The notes beneath the pieces were generated by a model. It saw only the letters and a program-made list of their open reading frames with translations, was not told where the DNA came from and made no database searches. From Strigamia acuminata (Eukaryota; Arthropoda; Chilopoda; Geophilomorpha; Linotaeniidae): DNA of 64,000 bases. Positions 52,248 to 64,000 of this stretch are shown here, in pieces. The stretch spans positions 930,001 through 994,000 of the forward strand of contig OX442316.1 in the NCBI GenBank assembly GCA_949358305.1, in the 5' to 3' direction. The position numbers and the translations under genes were made by a program. Within the stretch, counting starts at the first letter, position 1; the number at the start of each line of letters is the position of its first letter.

Positions 52248-54465
52248 TTACAATCTAGGAAAAAGACCATTTCCATGACCTTTTTTTACAATACTTTAAA
52301 AACATTTTCAATATTGAAATTCCAGAGTGAGTTGCACTGGAAAATAAAGAGAATGTTGAACAAAGGCGCCGATCAGGAGGCCATCTTCGGGCAACATGGG
52401 GGCGCCAAATCACAACCTGAACAAAACGCACCTCCCACTCAGGGGCGCCAAAATACTACCCTGCACAAAGGTGCATCTCACCCACGTGGCTGCCCTGTCC
52501 AAATCTATTCGAATCTGTGTGAATCTTTTGGATTCCAAGGCAAATCCCAAAAATACCTGATTGTTGTAGCTCTCGATCATGTTTCACTCAATTTTTGTCG
52601 GTAGCGTCACCAATCGTCTTGTATGAAATGATTAAGTTTGATTAGACGGTTTTTAGCATACCGGTATTCAACCTTGTAAGTTATTGATACAAACACCAAA
52701 TACAAATTTAGTAAGAACACACTAGAACACATGATGAAAAAAAAGTGAATAAGTATTAACGATGACAAAGGGCTACACTCTTAACTTGTACAAAATATTG
52801 CTACCAATTGGAATTACAAGTATTATGAGCTTAGTTTGAATGGAAGGCTTCAATCAATATTTTCAAATATTTTCAGTAAGCGTTATTTAATTCTATGAAG
52901 AACGGTATGTGCAGGTATAGATGCAGCCGGAGACGTTATCTCTCACTTTTCTTACGCTACAGCACAGTACGACTATTCGGGTGACATAATGAGGTCAGAG
53001 TTTTGCATTTTTTAAATGCTGAATATTTGCTTACACGTTAGTTACTTTCACAGGGGTTTGGTATATCTAAAGCCGAGTGTCAATGCTTAATCCATGATCG
53101 AAAAGCGGGTCATTTCTCTCGTGTTATTAACCAATTATGTCATTCAACAAACATGGGGTCGGGACGTCGGGGTTGTGATCGATTCGGTACAAGTTGTTGA
53201 TAGAGTTGCTTTCGTTTCGAGTTCACAACCATAAGGTCTAATTAATGAAGTTGACTTGACAAATTACAATCAGCGAATGAATGATGAACGAGTTGTATTG
53301 TGCGTCCTATCAACTTTCGCCTATAGTGCACAAGTGCCAGCTCGTTAATGACGCCGACTGGTGTCATTTACATGCACTCAACACAAAATACCTTTTGTTT
53401 CTTTTCAATTATATTCCCACTTCGGCTGCGCGTGAATTGAATGAGAACGAGATTGGGTTTGTGACTTTTAAGACATATTTCTTTGGCTTTTTGTTTGCTT
53501 AGTCAACAAGATTTCTCCGAAGCGTCGGGGGATTATTAGGTGATTACCACAACTTGGACAATGATGTAAGGCCGTGCAATTGGCGCTCGGGGAAAGGGAA
53601 AAATGTGCTCGATCCCGATTTAAAGCGTCGTTACTCGTTAGCGGCAGCGCAATGATTCAGCAAAAGGTACGGACGGCATTTTAATTGAATAATTTTTATA
53701 ATTTTATCACTTATTTTTGAAACTTTTAAACCGACTCAGAAATGAAGTACGGTACTGTCATTTTTCATGAGAAGTTTGATCAAGTTAAATTGCGCCAACT
53801 AGATTCGTGTCAAGTGAAATAGCAATGCATTGAAAACTGCCTTTTCGCCGAAACTTAGAACATAACGCGAGAACATTACACGAGTTGTATATGAGCGCAT
53901 TGTGCAGCATGCGTGCATGCAGCCTGCTTAACGCTTATGCAAAATGGCGGACTTATAAAAGTTGATGTATAAAATCAAATTTGATTTTTAATGAAACGGA
54001 TGAATTAACTGGGAAATTATTAAGCTTAATTAAATTCTTTCCCTCCTCGATGATCATTTATGTATCCTAATTAGTAATTTAATTCATATAATTAGAGCAA
54101 CATAAATAAGTGGTGCTAATTACTCAATAATAACTTTTTGCGAATCGATCGATACGAATTGATTCCTCGTTTCCCCGCCAGACTTCACGTGGTGTATAGA
54201 ATAAAGCCAGAATAGGTGTGCGGGGAAGCTCCATTTCTCCGTCTGCTTTCGACTCGAGCTGATGAGGTGTGCAGTCCTCGCAACGTCCATCAATCTCCAT
54301 ACCGGATATACTTTTCCAACCCAGTGTGCGTTCGACCTTATTGGATATTAACACGACTGACAATTTTTCTTCCTTTTTTTCTTTTTCTTTTCTTTCAAAA
54401 TTTGCCCATTTCCATCGGTGCGACGCGACTCTACTCGACTCGCTCTCTCGCGCAACTGCCTTGGG
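52248..54465. other. Intergenic DNA
   Basis: A GGCGCC-rich stretch at 52370-52460 looks like an old transposon piece. From 53000 to 54460 no gene is supported. Confidence 0.4.
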
Positions 54466-54502
54466 ATGTCAATGCTATTTCTATTTTTACTGCTGGGTAA
54501 AG
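54466..54502 (+). CDS. Possible first coding exon with signal peptide
   Basis: ATG at 54466 opens MSMLFLFLLLGK, a strongly hydrophobic secretion-type start, and runs into a good donor (AAAG/GTAAGAAT) at 54503. No convincing second exon was found. The acceptor near 54818 would add only about eight codons before a stop. It may be chance. Confidence 0.25.
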
Positions 54503-55074
54503 GTAAGAATTTAGCCATATTAATCTTTTGTCCAAGTGAAATCAAATACAATTTCACTACTCTATCGTAAAACAACCAGGCTTGCTTTCTTCCTTTTTCC
54601 TCATTTCTACAAATGGAAGTTGTACAACGAAAATCTCCAGAGACAATTTCAAATGTGATACACACGCTTTCTTCACTCGGACTCACCTGTGATTGAATTT
54701 TAGGAAAGGCCTTTTTTTTATTTATTTTTTTTATTTATTTATTTTTTTTTCTTCTGATTTTTTTCTTTTACTTTTTATTTTTTACTTTTTATTTATTTAT
54801 TTTTTCTGCGCAGAAAGTCGTTTTCTCCTTGGAGCATAAAATTGCACTCAAAAATCACACGTTCAATCTGTGATTAAAGTGCAGGGGGAAAATGAAGATC
54901 TCCTGATGGAATGTGTTGTCAATCAAGGACGGCATCTCCGTCTAGCTCGCCAGCTGTACGGGAAGCATTCCCTCTCTCTACACGGGAAGGAAAGGAAGTT
55001 TGATGAAAAGGAAAGAAGGAGGGAACGAACTCAACTCTCTTGTTTTCAACAATTTTTCTTTTCTCTCTTTCTCG

Positions 55075-55124
<50 letters not shown>

Positions 55125-56341
55125 AATATTGAATACTCTAAAATGCAATGATGAAAATTCTTCTGCTTCATGTTAAATTTAGAAACACACAAGAAAAAAA
55201 ACATTTAATTTTAATACACCGTAAATTTTTATTAACATTGAAATTCACATTTGTATTTTATATTTTCAAGACATTTTGCTAACTCGTTATTGCAACGTTT
55301 GAATTTTTTTTTATTTTTTTATTTTTTTTTAAATTTTTTTTGTTTGTTTTGTTTCATGCTTGTCGAATCGCATTTTGTAAAAGCGAGATCTTTAGATGGG
55401 TGGAGCCTGAATGAATGTCCAGATAGTTTCGATAACATCGCAAGAGCCCTCTTGTGGTTTTATTTACTATCCACCCATATCCTGTTCGCGTAATGGATTG
55501 GGTCGAGGAAGAGGGAGGAAAAAGAGGGAAGGAAAGTGATATAAAATGGAATTTAGTGTGTGAGAATATTTCCAAAATGTATTTTCGCGCATTGTTGCGA
55601 TGCAAGACTCGGCCGGCTTCTTTGAATTTGGTTTATACGAGACGGGTAGGAGTTTGACGGAAGCATCTGATTCGGAAAAGGAAGTTATTTATGCTGGATT
55701 AACTTGTTTGCTTGCATTACATCCTATCGTCTGTTTTATGGGTTGACCATGTTCGCACTGCGCATGCGAGCGACTTTGAGTTGTAAAAGACAAAATAGTA
55801 GCTAACTTCAACTGCCTTTTGTTTAATTCACTTTTAATCTTCCGCGAGGAAAAGACTAACTGCAATTAACCTTTTGTTTAATTCACGTAAATTACGTCAT
55901 ATTCGCCAGCCGAAAGACATTTAAAAGGAATATTGACTGCACCGAGCAACGGTATATTTATTCACTTGAAAGCCAAACAGGGTTAATTCGTTTAACGTAC
56001 ATATGCGCTATCTAAGTTTGCTTTGAGATAAATTCAAACATGCGTATACTTGTATGTGCTTGTCCTCACCAAATGGATGCAAGTGTTCTCTTTTTTCCTC
56101 TTTATTTCGTAGTTCACAATGCAGATAAGAATTTAGAAAATGCGGGTCTTGGCCCTCGAGTGAATAGCGTAAAAGATTTTAATAACAGATACTGTTTAAT
56201 CTACATTACGGCCCTTGAGTATTCAGTACAAGTAAGTGGAATCGAGTGGAGATGGATTTTTAAATGAAGACGCATTTTCAGGACAGTGCTTCTACGAACT
56301 GATCAATTGTACCCTCGAAAAACGGGCCCTCTTGATGAAAT
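54503..56341. other. AT-rich DNA with microsatellites
   Basis: Holds a T-rich ATTT/TTTA tract (54711-54806), a (TC)n(AC)n microsatellite (55074-55121) and a T-rich stretch near 55305-55340. No gene. Confidence 0.45.
55074..55121. repeat. (TC)n(AC)n microsatellite
   Basis: Seven TC units followed by about 17 AC units. Confidence 0.95.
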
Positions 56342-56530
56342 TTGCACAAATTCTCGACATATGCGAGAAATATTACAGAAATATTGGAGATTTTCGAGAA
56401 ATTTTCGAAAATACTAGAGAAATATACTGTAGAAAAAATAAAGAGAAATTTTTCAGAAATTAACGAATACTTCGAGAACATTTTGATAGATTCCAGAAGT
56501 CTCTCAAAATGTCCTCGATTACTCGAGAGA

Positions 56531-56770
56531 TTCCAGAAATTTTGAGAAGTTTCAGAAATTTTGAGAAGTTCCAGAAATTTCGAGAAGTTCCAGAAATTTC
56601 GAGAAGTCCGAGAAAATTTTCACAAATTCGAGAAAATTTCCACAAATTCGAGAAAATTTTCACAAATTCGAGAAAATTTCCACAAATTCGAGAAAATTTC
56701 CACAAATTCGAGAAAATTCCCACAAATTCGAGAAAATTTCCACAAATTCGAGAATATTTCCAAAAATTCC
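56531..56770. repeat. 19-20-bp tandem repeat (CACAAATTCGAGAAAATTTC)
   Basis: Seven 20-bp units start at 56621, preceded by 19-bp relatives (CAGAAATTTCGAGAAGTTC). A related array lies at 57745-57863. Confidence 0.93.
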
Positions 56771-56773
56771 AGA

Positions 56774-57143
56774 TTGATCTACCACCATGTTGTCTACCTG
56801 TGCACTGGTGGTAAAACCGCATTTCTGAGCGAGAGTTCTTAACTCGTTACCGTATTTTTCAACGCCGTCACACTGTTTCCTGCTAGCGCCGAGTCTTTGG
56901 CAATTCATGTACGGCATCTTTGACGCTTCAAAATGGTCTTCAATTGCTGCTGTTAAATCTGCCAAAGATTGTCGTTACCAACTTTAGATAAACCAACCTC
57001 TTCAATTTTTCATACAAAACGGGTCCAATCTTCGTCAGAAAAAGTGGAACTTTCTTCGGATCACTTACATCATTCAGCACGACGAACTGTTGAAAACGCT
57101 CTTATAACCAGGACTCCCAGTCTTGCAGGTTTGTCCCGGTAAA
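56774..57143 (-). pseudogene. Decayed Ty3/gypsy gag fragment
   Basis: The minus strand reads FTGTNLQDWESWL, a stop, then RFQQFVVLNDVSDPKKVPLF and, after a frame change, LADLTAAIEDHF, GASRKQCDGVEKYGNELRTL and AQKCGFTTSAQVDNMVVDQ. The order and wording match the capsid region of element C's Gag, with which it shares the W..F...LND..D...K..L pattern. It stops exactly at the tandem array at 56531-56770. Non-functional. Confidence 0.7.
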
Positions 57144-57744
57144 AGAGTTGAGTTGTCATTCCGCTCGTTCTACGTGCCACAGCAAACGAACCCAAAAGTC
57201 GTCTCTTCAATGGCGATACTCAGTTGAACTCGTCTGTTTAATCGTCTCCAGCTCCAATCAGCAACCGAATGTCATGAAGAGCTCATAAAAGAAAAAACAT
57301 TTAGAACTTCAGTGTAAATATTCAAGAATTTACTTACGTGAAAATATTTACTTATTCTTCTAAACCAGAGTTTCTAGTTGTACATTACGTCACCGTTACA
57401 TCACCGTTCTTCCTAGTTTCACAAATTTGGTATTTTTTCTAAAAACGTTCGACTTGATGCGAATTTTCAATCTCACCAGAATGGCGTCTTCATGCAGTTG
57501 TATCCCATCGTGGATACCGGTACCAATTTTATGTTCTTCAGTCAGACATAAATGACACGTCGAATTTTGGACTCGGGTGTAAGGGAAAATAAGAGACGAC
57601 TTGTTTTAGTCAAACTCGTCTGTCTTTTATTATCAGCAAAAGCAATTTGAACAATGTAATAGTAATGGCATCTTTGTTGCTAAACGATGACACTTGAGTG
57701 GTATCAATGTAGTTTTATATAATCCCTTACTACTGGACAATACA
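57144..57744. other. Non-coding DNA upstream of the gag remnant
   Basis: ACTCGTCTGTTTAAT (57229) and ACTCGTCTGTCTTTTATT (57617) recur and could be parts of a decayed LTR. I could not define ends. Confidence 0.3.
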
Positions 57745-57863
57745 ATTTTCTCAAATTCGAGAAAATTTTCACAAATTCCAAAAAATTTCCCCAAATTCGA
57801 GAAAATGTCCAAATTCGAGATAATGTCCAAATTCGACATAATGTCCAAATTCGAGAGATTGTC
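57745..57863. repeat. 18-20-bp tandem repeat (CAAATTCGAGAAAAT...)
   Basis: Six or seven units, shifting from 20 bp (ACAAATTCCAAAAAATTTCC) to 18 bp (AAATTCGAGATAATGTCC). Clearly related to 56531-56770. Confidence 0.9.
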
Positions 57864-60800
57864 GATAAATCTATTTTTGCCCTTCACCCAATCGTTGGGG
57901 TCACACACACCTTTGTGTGAGAATAATGAGAAGCAAATTGGAAGATTTTTGAATTTGACACCTGACTTTTCCCTCACCGTGCAAATGGCGGCCTAAACTC
58001 TCACTAGGCTATAAGCGTACATCGGCAAACAAACAAACGTGACAAGAAGTTTATTTATAGGTATGTCAAGACGAGATAATAACACTGCCAAAACATAATG
58101 TAATTTCCCCCCCTCGCTCTTGTTGTCTATGTAAACTCCACACGAGTGGGTACTTTTCTTATCTAGTGTAGGCACATGCAAAGCTTAGAGGGAACGTGAC
58201 AGATTTGCAAGTAACGCACAAAACCTGAGAATGGGAAGGGGTTGGATGCAGCAATACTCTGGCACCAGATTGATAACGGCGAGGTGGAAAAAGGTGACTC
58301 ACTTTACCTGTCATTTGTATATCGTGCAATACTCTGTACCGTCGTGTCAAGAAATGAGATTAAAAATAGAAGAAAAATAAAAATATTGTGCCGTATGTAT
58401 TGTAAATACCGGTATATTTTTTATTTTTATTTGTTTTTGTTCTCTAAAAAGTTGATACATTTCAGTACTGTCAAGTTTTAAAGCACTTAGCTCAATTCGA
58501 TCCGACTGCAAGATAGATCAATGTTGGCCACTCACTGTTGCCAAGATGAAGTAAGAATTTTGATATTCACTTATTTTTCACGTGTCGGCTGGGCTGGGCT
58601 AGGCACGATGAAAAATGTGGTTATGCTCCCAAGATGACTGGGATTTGTCAAGCGGTCACCCATTCTTCACTGTTCAGATAAATTGAATACAAAACTTGTG
58701 ATTCGTATTGACGTATTTCTTGTTACAAGTTCTGTAACATTGACAACAAATTGCCCAATTCAAAACGGAATTTAGATCAAATTGAATCCACTTATTAGTG
58801 CTTTTTTATTTAGTTGAGTTTACGGTATTTCTTAAATAAATAAATAAATACCGGTAAGTACCTAAATTGGAGAGTGCCCCCCAACAGCATAAGAAAGGTG
58901 TTGTAGTGTATGATACACCTTTGGGGCTGTGAAACAAATAAATAAATATTAAAATAAATAAATAAATATTAAAATAAATAAAAGAGAAGAAAGGAAAAGA
59001 AAAATATTTAGTTGACATTTTGACGTTTTGAGAGTAAGAAAAAATTATGTCGTTTGACGTTGAAGTGAAATAAATTTAGTATAACACGGGAAAGAGAGGG
59101 AGGGTTCGACTGAAAAGGATTGACGAAAGAGAAATCAATGGCGGTTGGCAACATTACATGGCGAGAGTCCCACGCCCATCAATACGGATCAAAACGTAGT
59201 GAGAACAAACTGCAAGTTGCCTACAGCTGTAATAGGATTATTTGCCAACTGAAAATTAAGTCCCATCTACTTAGCACTCAATGGCCTATCAAGTTGTGCC
59301 AAATGGCACACTAAACGAGATACTCCAACACTAAACTCGTCCGTTTTAAGTAATTGCGCCATCTTACGGATTACAAGAGAGAAAAAGAAAAAAAAAGGAA
59401 AAAAGAAAAAGAAAGTCTAAATTTTAAATACCCATCTCTTTCGATTTTTCATCTGGTTTGAAATTTGAAACATCAGACCCATTTCCTGCGGAGGAATTGG
59501 AACTAAATTGGAACGTGACGGCAACTCTTGGGACGATGTCGTGTGTCATTCTAAGACTTCTCACGGGAAGGAGGAAAGGAAAGGAAAGGAAAAGAAAAGA
59601 CCTGCCGTCGGCTCAAAAATGTCTCGGCTCATTTTATTAAGTCTTTTGGGATGAATCGCGACTGTTCGGGATTCAATTCACATTTGCAATTGCACATTTT
59701 ACGCAGGTCATTTGAACATAATTTCATTATGCAAATTCGATAGATTGGTTTATTTTATTTTGCAGCCGTCGTTAAGATTGATGCGCCTTTTGGGTGCACA
59801 GTTAAACTGAAGCATTTTTCATTTTTCATTCATAGATTACTTGTAAGTAAGAGAAAAGTTGTGAACCTCTCAGTTTCAAACTCTTGTGTTGAGTTGAATT
59901 CTTTTTCAATTTAAACCATCAAATGGGTATTTTATTTTATTCTTGATTAATTACACTGGCAACTGGGCATTCTGATGTCCCACAGGTCGCATTCTGTAGT
60001 TGATACAGTCTATGCGATCATGACATCATCCAAGATGGCTGCACTCAAGTGACTTAATTAAATCACTCTGTTATACCTTTATTTCCACACCATCACACCA
60101 ATCAAGTCTTCCCCGTTTAATTGTTATCTTTTGGTGATGCTCCGTGTCAGCAGCTCCACCGACAGCGCCCTGTGCGATTTTTTTGTGTACGCCCCGTCCC
60201 GTCCCGTCCTTCCTTGTTTTCAACGCTAGTCGGTGAATTTTGGGCGCCCTGAGTGCCATCTCCCAAATTTTGGGATACAAAAGTAGCTCGTTATATTTCT
60301 TGTCTGCTCAATACAAGTTTGCATACTTTAGTTGTGTAGTGTATTCTTTGGGCTACAGCAGAGAGCAGAGGTTAAAAATGCTTTAAAGAGCTTTAATTTT
60401 AATTTTTAATAGCACATGTGAGCAATAATAAAGCGAATGATTATAAAAGTGTGTGATAAACGTGAATTGAATTATCCAATCGATTAAAGAGATAAATAGG
60501 ATGATTAAAATGAATGCAGTCGAGTTTGGCTTCGGCTTCGGCTTTGGCCGTAACCTGTGTATTCATTCAATAAACGATCGTTTAATTTAAATGTGTCTCC
60601 AACGAGAACGACACACCTAGCACTAATTTCCATAGAGTAATTTGTTATTCGTAATGAGAGCATGTTAGTTCCAATGATTATTACCCTAGCGTCATTAGAG
60701 GCCTCGGTGAGAATACATAATTTAGTCGCAAGAGAGCGATAACGTGACACGAATGCTGATAAGCAACACAAGTGGAAAACTCGAGTCGTTAGAACACCAA

Positions 60801-63800
60801 CTACACTTGTGGGCCATCCCGAACCTCTGTTTTGCTACATCTAATCGTCCTTTTCATTGTTTGTCGTTAATCAACATGTAGAGAAATCAATTTAGCGTAC
60901 ACGAAATAAAAAAGCTAAAGAAAATGATGAGAGATGGCCAACTGAGACAACAGATGGTGAAAGTGCATTGAGAAGAAGGAGAAGAAGAGAGAGTCCATCC
61001 TCTGTGACAGCTTGCAACATGCACACACACACACACACACACACACATACTTTCTTCTTTCTTTCTCTCTCTCTCTCTCTCTCTTTCACACACACATTGC
61101 TCGGTAAGAGCCAATCCACAAGGAGAAGGCAGCGTTCGTGGAAATGAAAAGGGCTCTGACTTCCCAAACCAATTCCGCCAACCAACAAATGAAATATCAA
61201 GATGAAATGCACAGGCCCAAAGCCGGCAACTGTCATTCTATTTTTATTTAAATTTAAATTAATTTTCTAATGTCAATTTTAGTTGAGTAATTAAAGTTGT
61301 TTTCTTAAAGATTTCGTTTAGAGAGTAAACGAAGAAAGAAGTGGGGGAGGGAAAAAGAAAGAAAAAAGATTTGCTGTTTTTATATCACCTGCAAAATGGA
61401 TTTTCATAACGTGGCGCATAACGCAAAAAAGTTCACCTTATTCAAATGCAGTGACAATCTCGTAACCACATTTTCCTTTTGAGATTTAAATAACCGTGGC
61501 TCCTTTGCAGAATGGATTTTTACATTAAATTTAGATTAATGAGCTTCTCACCTGGTGGCCTCAAAATATGCAGTTCCTTTATTAAGTCATTTCTACTTTT
61601 CAACTGGAAAATTAATATTAAAAAATTTTAAAAAATAGAATAGAAGAAAGAAAAGAAAGAAAAAAAAATCACTTTTTCCACAAGCATTTTAAAAGAATAA
61701 GGAGGAGAAGAAGAAGAATCTGTTAAACATATTAGGTAATTGAATTTTGTAAGCAAATTGAGTTTTATCAGTTGTAATCTGATGGAATTGAGTATTAGGA
61801 AAGCAAATTGATGACAAACTAGATACAAATCTTGGATAATTAACCGTTTCTTTCATCAAGCTTATTTATTGCGATTATAGATTGCATTAAGTATGCATTA
61901 AAAGCGAAAAGTTTACATAAAAAAAATTCATTTAAAATTTGAGTTGAAGCGTGAAATGTTTACCGATTAAATTTAAGGTAGAAAATACGAGCGCTCGTTA
62001 CAGGAGGGTGTCACCCGAGCAAGATGACAACGTAGCAATGTTTTCAACTATGTAAACCTTTATCCAGGCTTTTTTAAAATAAAAAATGATTTATCATCCA
62101 TGTTGTTAATTGAAAATGATAATTCCAACCCTGTTTAATGAATGCAATTTATCCATAGTTGGCTTTGAGCCAACAACACATTAAACAGTACTATAAAGTG
62201 AGTCTAAGGGGAAAAGTCTCCGATCGATAAATTGATTCTAGTTATTGATTACACGTATGGATAATTAATCATGTAAGCTATGTTTTAAATTAAAAATACC
62301 GTAATAATATTCACCGTACATACATATATTTTTTTAAATTTTAAATTTTTTACAAAATTTATGTAATTATAGCTCAAAAGAAATCTCGTAATAAAAAGTG
62401 TACCATCTGTTACTTTCCTTCCTCCAATCTCTAATCTCCTCCCTCCCTCTCTCTCTAAAGGAAAAAACGGGGTGAAAATACGTAGAAGGAAATTTAGTTA
62501 TAAATTTATTCCCATTTTGCTTTACACTTTGTTGTTTTTAATAAATATTAAAAGAGTAACTGCATTCATATAAATGAGTTGTGTGGCACGCGAGCCCATA
62601 TTATTTCGCACAGACATGCTATTATCCTGTTTATAACAAACAAGTTAAAACAGTCTAGGTTTTTTCAAAAGTGCTCTATGAATCATTTATTTGCGTTTAT
62701 TTCCTAATCTGGGGGGTTCGATAAAATCTACGCTTTTTCGTATTGACAGTCTCTCGTGTTTACTATTATTTCTACTTTTCAATGACCGGTTTAATGCCAT
62801 CTCGCTGCAGATTAGTGTCACAAATTATCTTTTCATACTCTCAGAGTCAAAGTTAACTAACCTCTTTGAAGCCGCTTTGTTTAATACTTCCAAATGAATT
62901 GGCTTTTTCCAATTAATCACCCGAATATTTTGATTTTTTTTTTCATTTTATATTAATTCATATTAATCAGAAATTCAATGTTGAAGTTGGTGGAATTGAA
63001 GTTAGGAACTCGAGATGTAAAGATTTGATGTGTTAATTATAATATTCTGAGTCCATTTGCATTACAACTGAGGAGGAATTGCGATTTTTAATTAGCAAGT
63101 TTGAATGAGTGCTGATTTAAGAATGACTTAAATGATTCGGATTTCTTTTTTAAATTCAAATGCGTACGTTTGAAATTTAATATAAATTTAATTTCATCAT
63201 ATTTCACAAACTAAGCTTGCATTGAAATTAAAAGTTGCATTATGGATAATGTTTATGCAACAACATTGAAATATCTACGCAGATGCTTTTTATTAAAGGG
63301 CCACTAAAATTGTAAAATATTTAGGAAATTGGCTAAAGTAATAAAAATAACCGGTATGCTGTTCTTATTGTTTCATGGGCATTTGTTTACCACAAAGTGT
63401 GTGTTGTGTTTGGTTAGGCTTTCCTTTTTTTTTTACTGCCACATGCAAATTGATAGTAATAGCAGTACAATAGAGGTAATGAAAAGGTAACAAACAGGAA
63501 AGAGATAAATTTGGAACGTGATTTCTTTGTAAATGGGGGCGAAGAAATTTGTTCAAAATATTATTATTATTACTTTAATTTTGTCGCTAGGTTAACGACA
63601 AATGCTGGCAAATTATACTCTAGATTAGGAAGATGTGGACACATGTTGTTGGTCTTTCACATTGATTTTTTCTCCCAAGGGTCAAATACAAAGTCCAAAC
63701 TTTTAATTAAAGTAATAACCATTCTTGTATCAGTAACCTCCGTAACCCTCGCAGTCCCAACTCGAGTCATTTTTGGCCCATTCCAAAATGGTATCCACTG

Positions 63801-64000
63801 CAAATGTTCTCAAATAAGCACCGTGGTCAAATCCGTCAATAATATGTAAAAATTGGATCAAAATGACAATACAACTCGATGTTTAACAATAAATTCAATA
63901 AATTTACACTTGGGAGGGGAGAAGCCATTTATTTCAGAAAAAAAAATCTAAAAGCACTTTTGGGATCAAAATTGACCCAGGGTTGAGCCTTTTAGATGGC
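57864..64000. other. AT-rich intergenic DNA to the end of the window
   Basis: No gene is supported. Contains AAAT microsatellites (58833-58850 and 58936-58980), purine tracts (59382-59415 and 61330-61370), a GGCTTCG iteration (60526-60545) and a (CA)n..(TC)n..(CA)n microsatellite (61022-61096). Short frames here are AT-driven or repeat-driven. Confidence 0.45.
61022..61096. repeat. (CA)n-(TC)n-(CA)n compound microsatellite
   Basis: CA run, pyrimidine TC run, then a short CA run. Confidence 0.95.

Noticed and set aside
60071-60280. Minus-strand 69-codon basic frame
   Set aside because: Short, with no recognisable motif, in a region with no other gene signal.

Overview
The window is eukaryotic nuclear DNA, most likely from an invertebrate animal and possibly an arthropod. 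It has GT-AG introns of 57-81 bp, an AT-rich background, animal-type Ty3/gypsy and Ty1/copia elements, and hAT, Tc1/mariner, piggyBac-like and PIF/Harbinger-like DNA transposon remnants. No bacterial-style operons, CRISPR arrays or rRNA genes are visible. The only confidently recognised host gene is the 3' part of the complex I subunit NDUFA10 at 1-959, read as six exons.

From about 1.4 kb to 52.3 kb the window is largely layered transposable elements. Region 1402-9834 is a complete minus-strand Ty3/gypsy element with 578-bp LTRs that look identical, a 4-bp target duplication, a primer-binding site, a polypurine tract, and gag and pol joined through a -1 frameshift heptamer. Region 11.0-12.4 kb holds an LTR fragment, an unclassified repeat and a TTAA-flanked MITE. 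Region 12479-15611 is a small copia element with 213-bp LTRs and a 5-bp duplication that has lost integrase and most of reverse transcriptase. Region 15.7-17.8 kb holds a THAP-like remnant and several satellite arrays, including two arrays of complementary sequence facing each other. Region 18.7-21.9 kb is a nested stack: a Tc1-like fold-back element inside a hAT-type fold-back element inside an older inverted-repeat sequence. Regions 30.85-33.21 kb and 34.20-34.93 kb are two copies of one LTR family, the first invaded by several MITEs. Region 36306-42043 is a complete plus-strand Ty3/gypsy element with one open Gag-Pol frame. Solo LTRs lie at 46.7 kb and, as an abutting pair that reuses one ATAT target, at 51.08-52.24 kb.

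The rest (about 23.4-30.8 kb, 42.6-51 kb and 52.2-64 kb) is AT-rich noncoding DNA with microsatellites, palindromes, two short hAT MITEs, a decayed gypsy gag at 57 kb and two possible isolated host exons (22.4 kb minus strand, 54.47 kb plus strand). The transposons are not a cooperating gene set, but their nesting and target duplications give a relative insertion order. All identifications come from reading the sequence. Family names rest on motifs and termini, not database searches.
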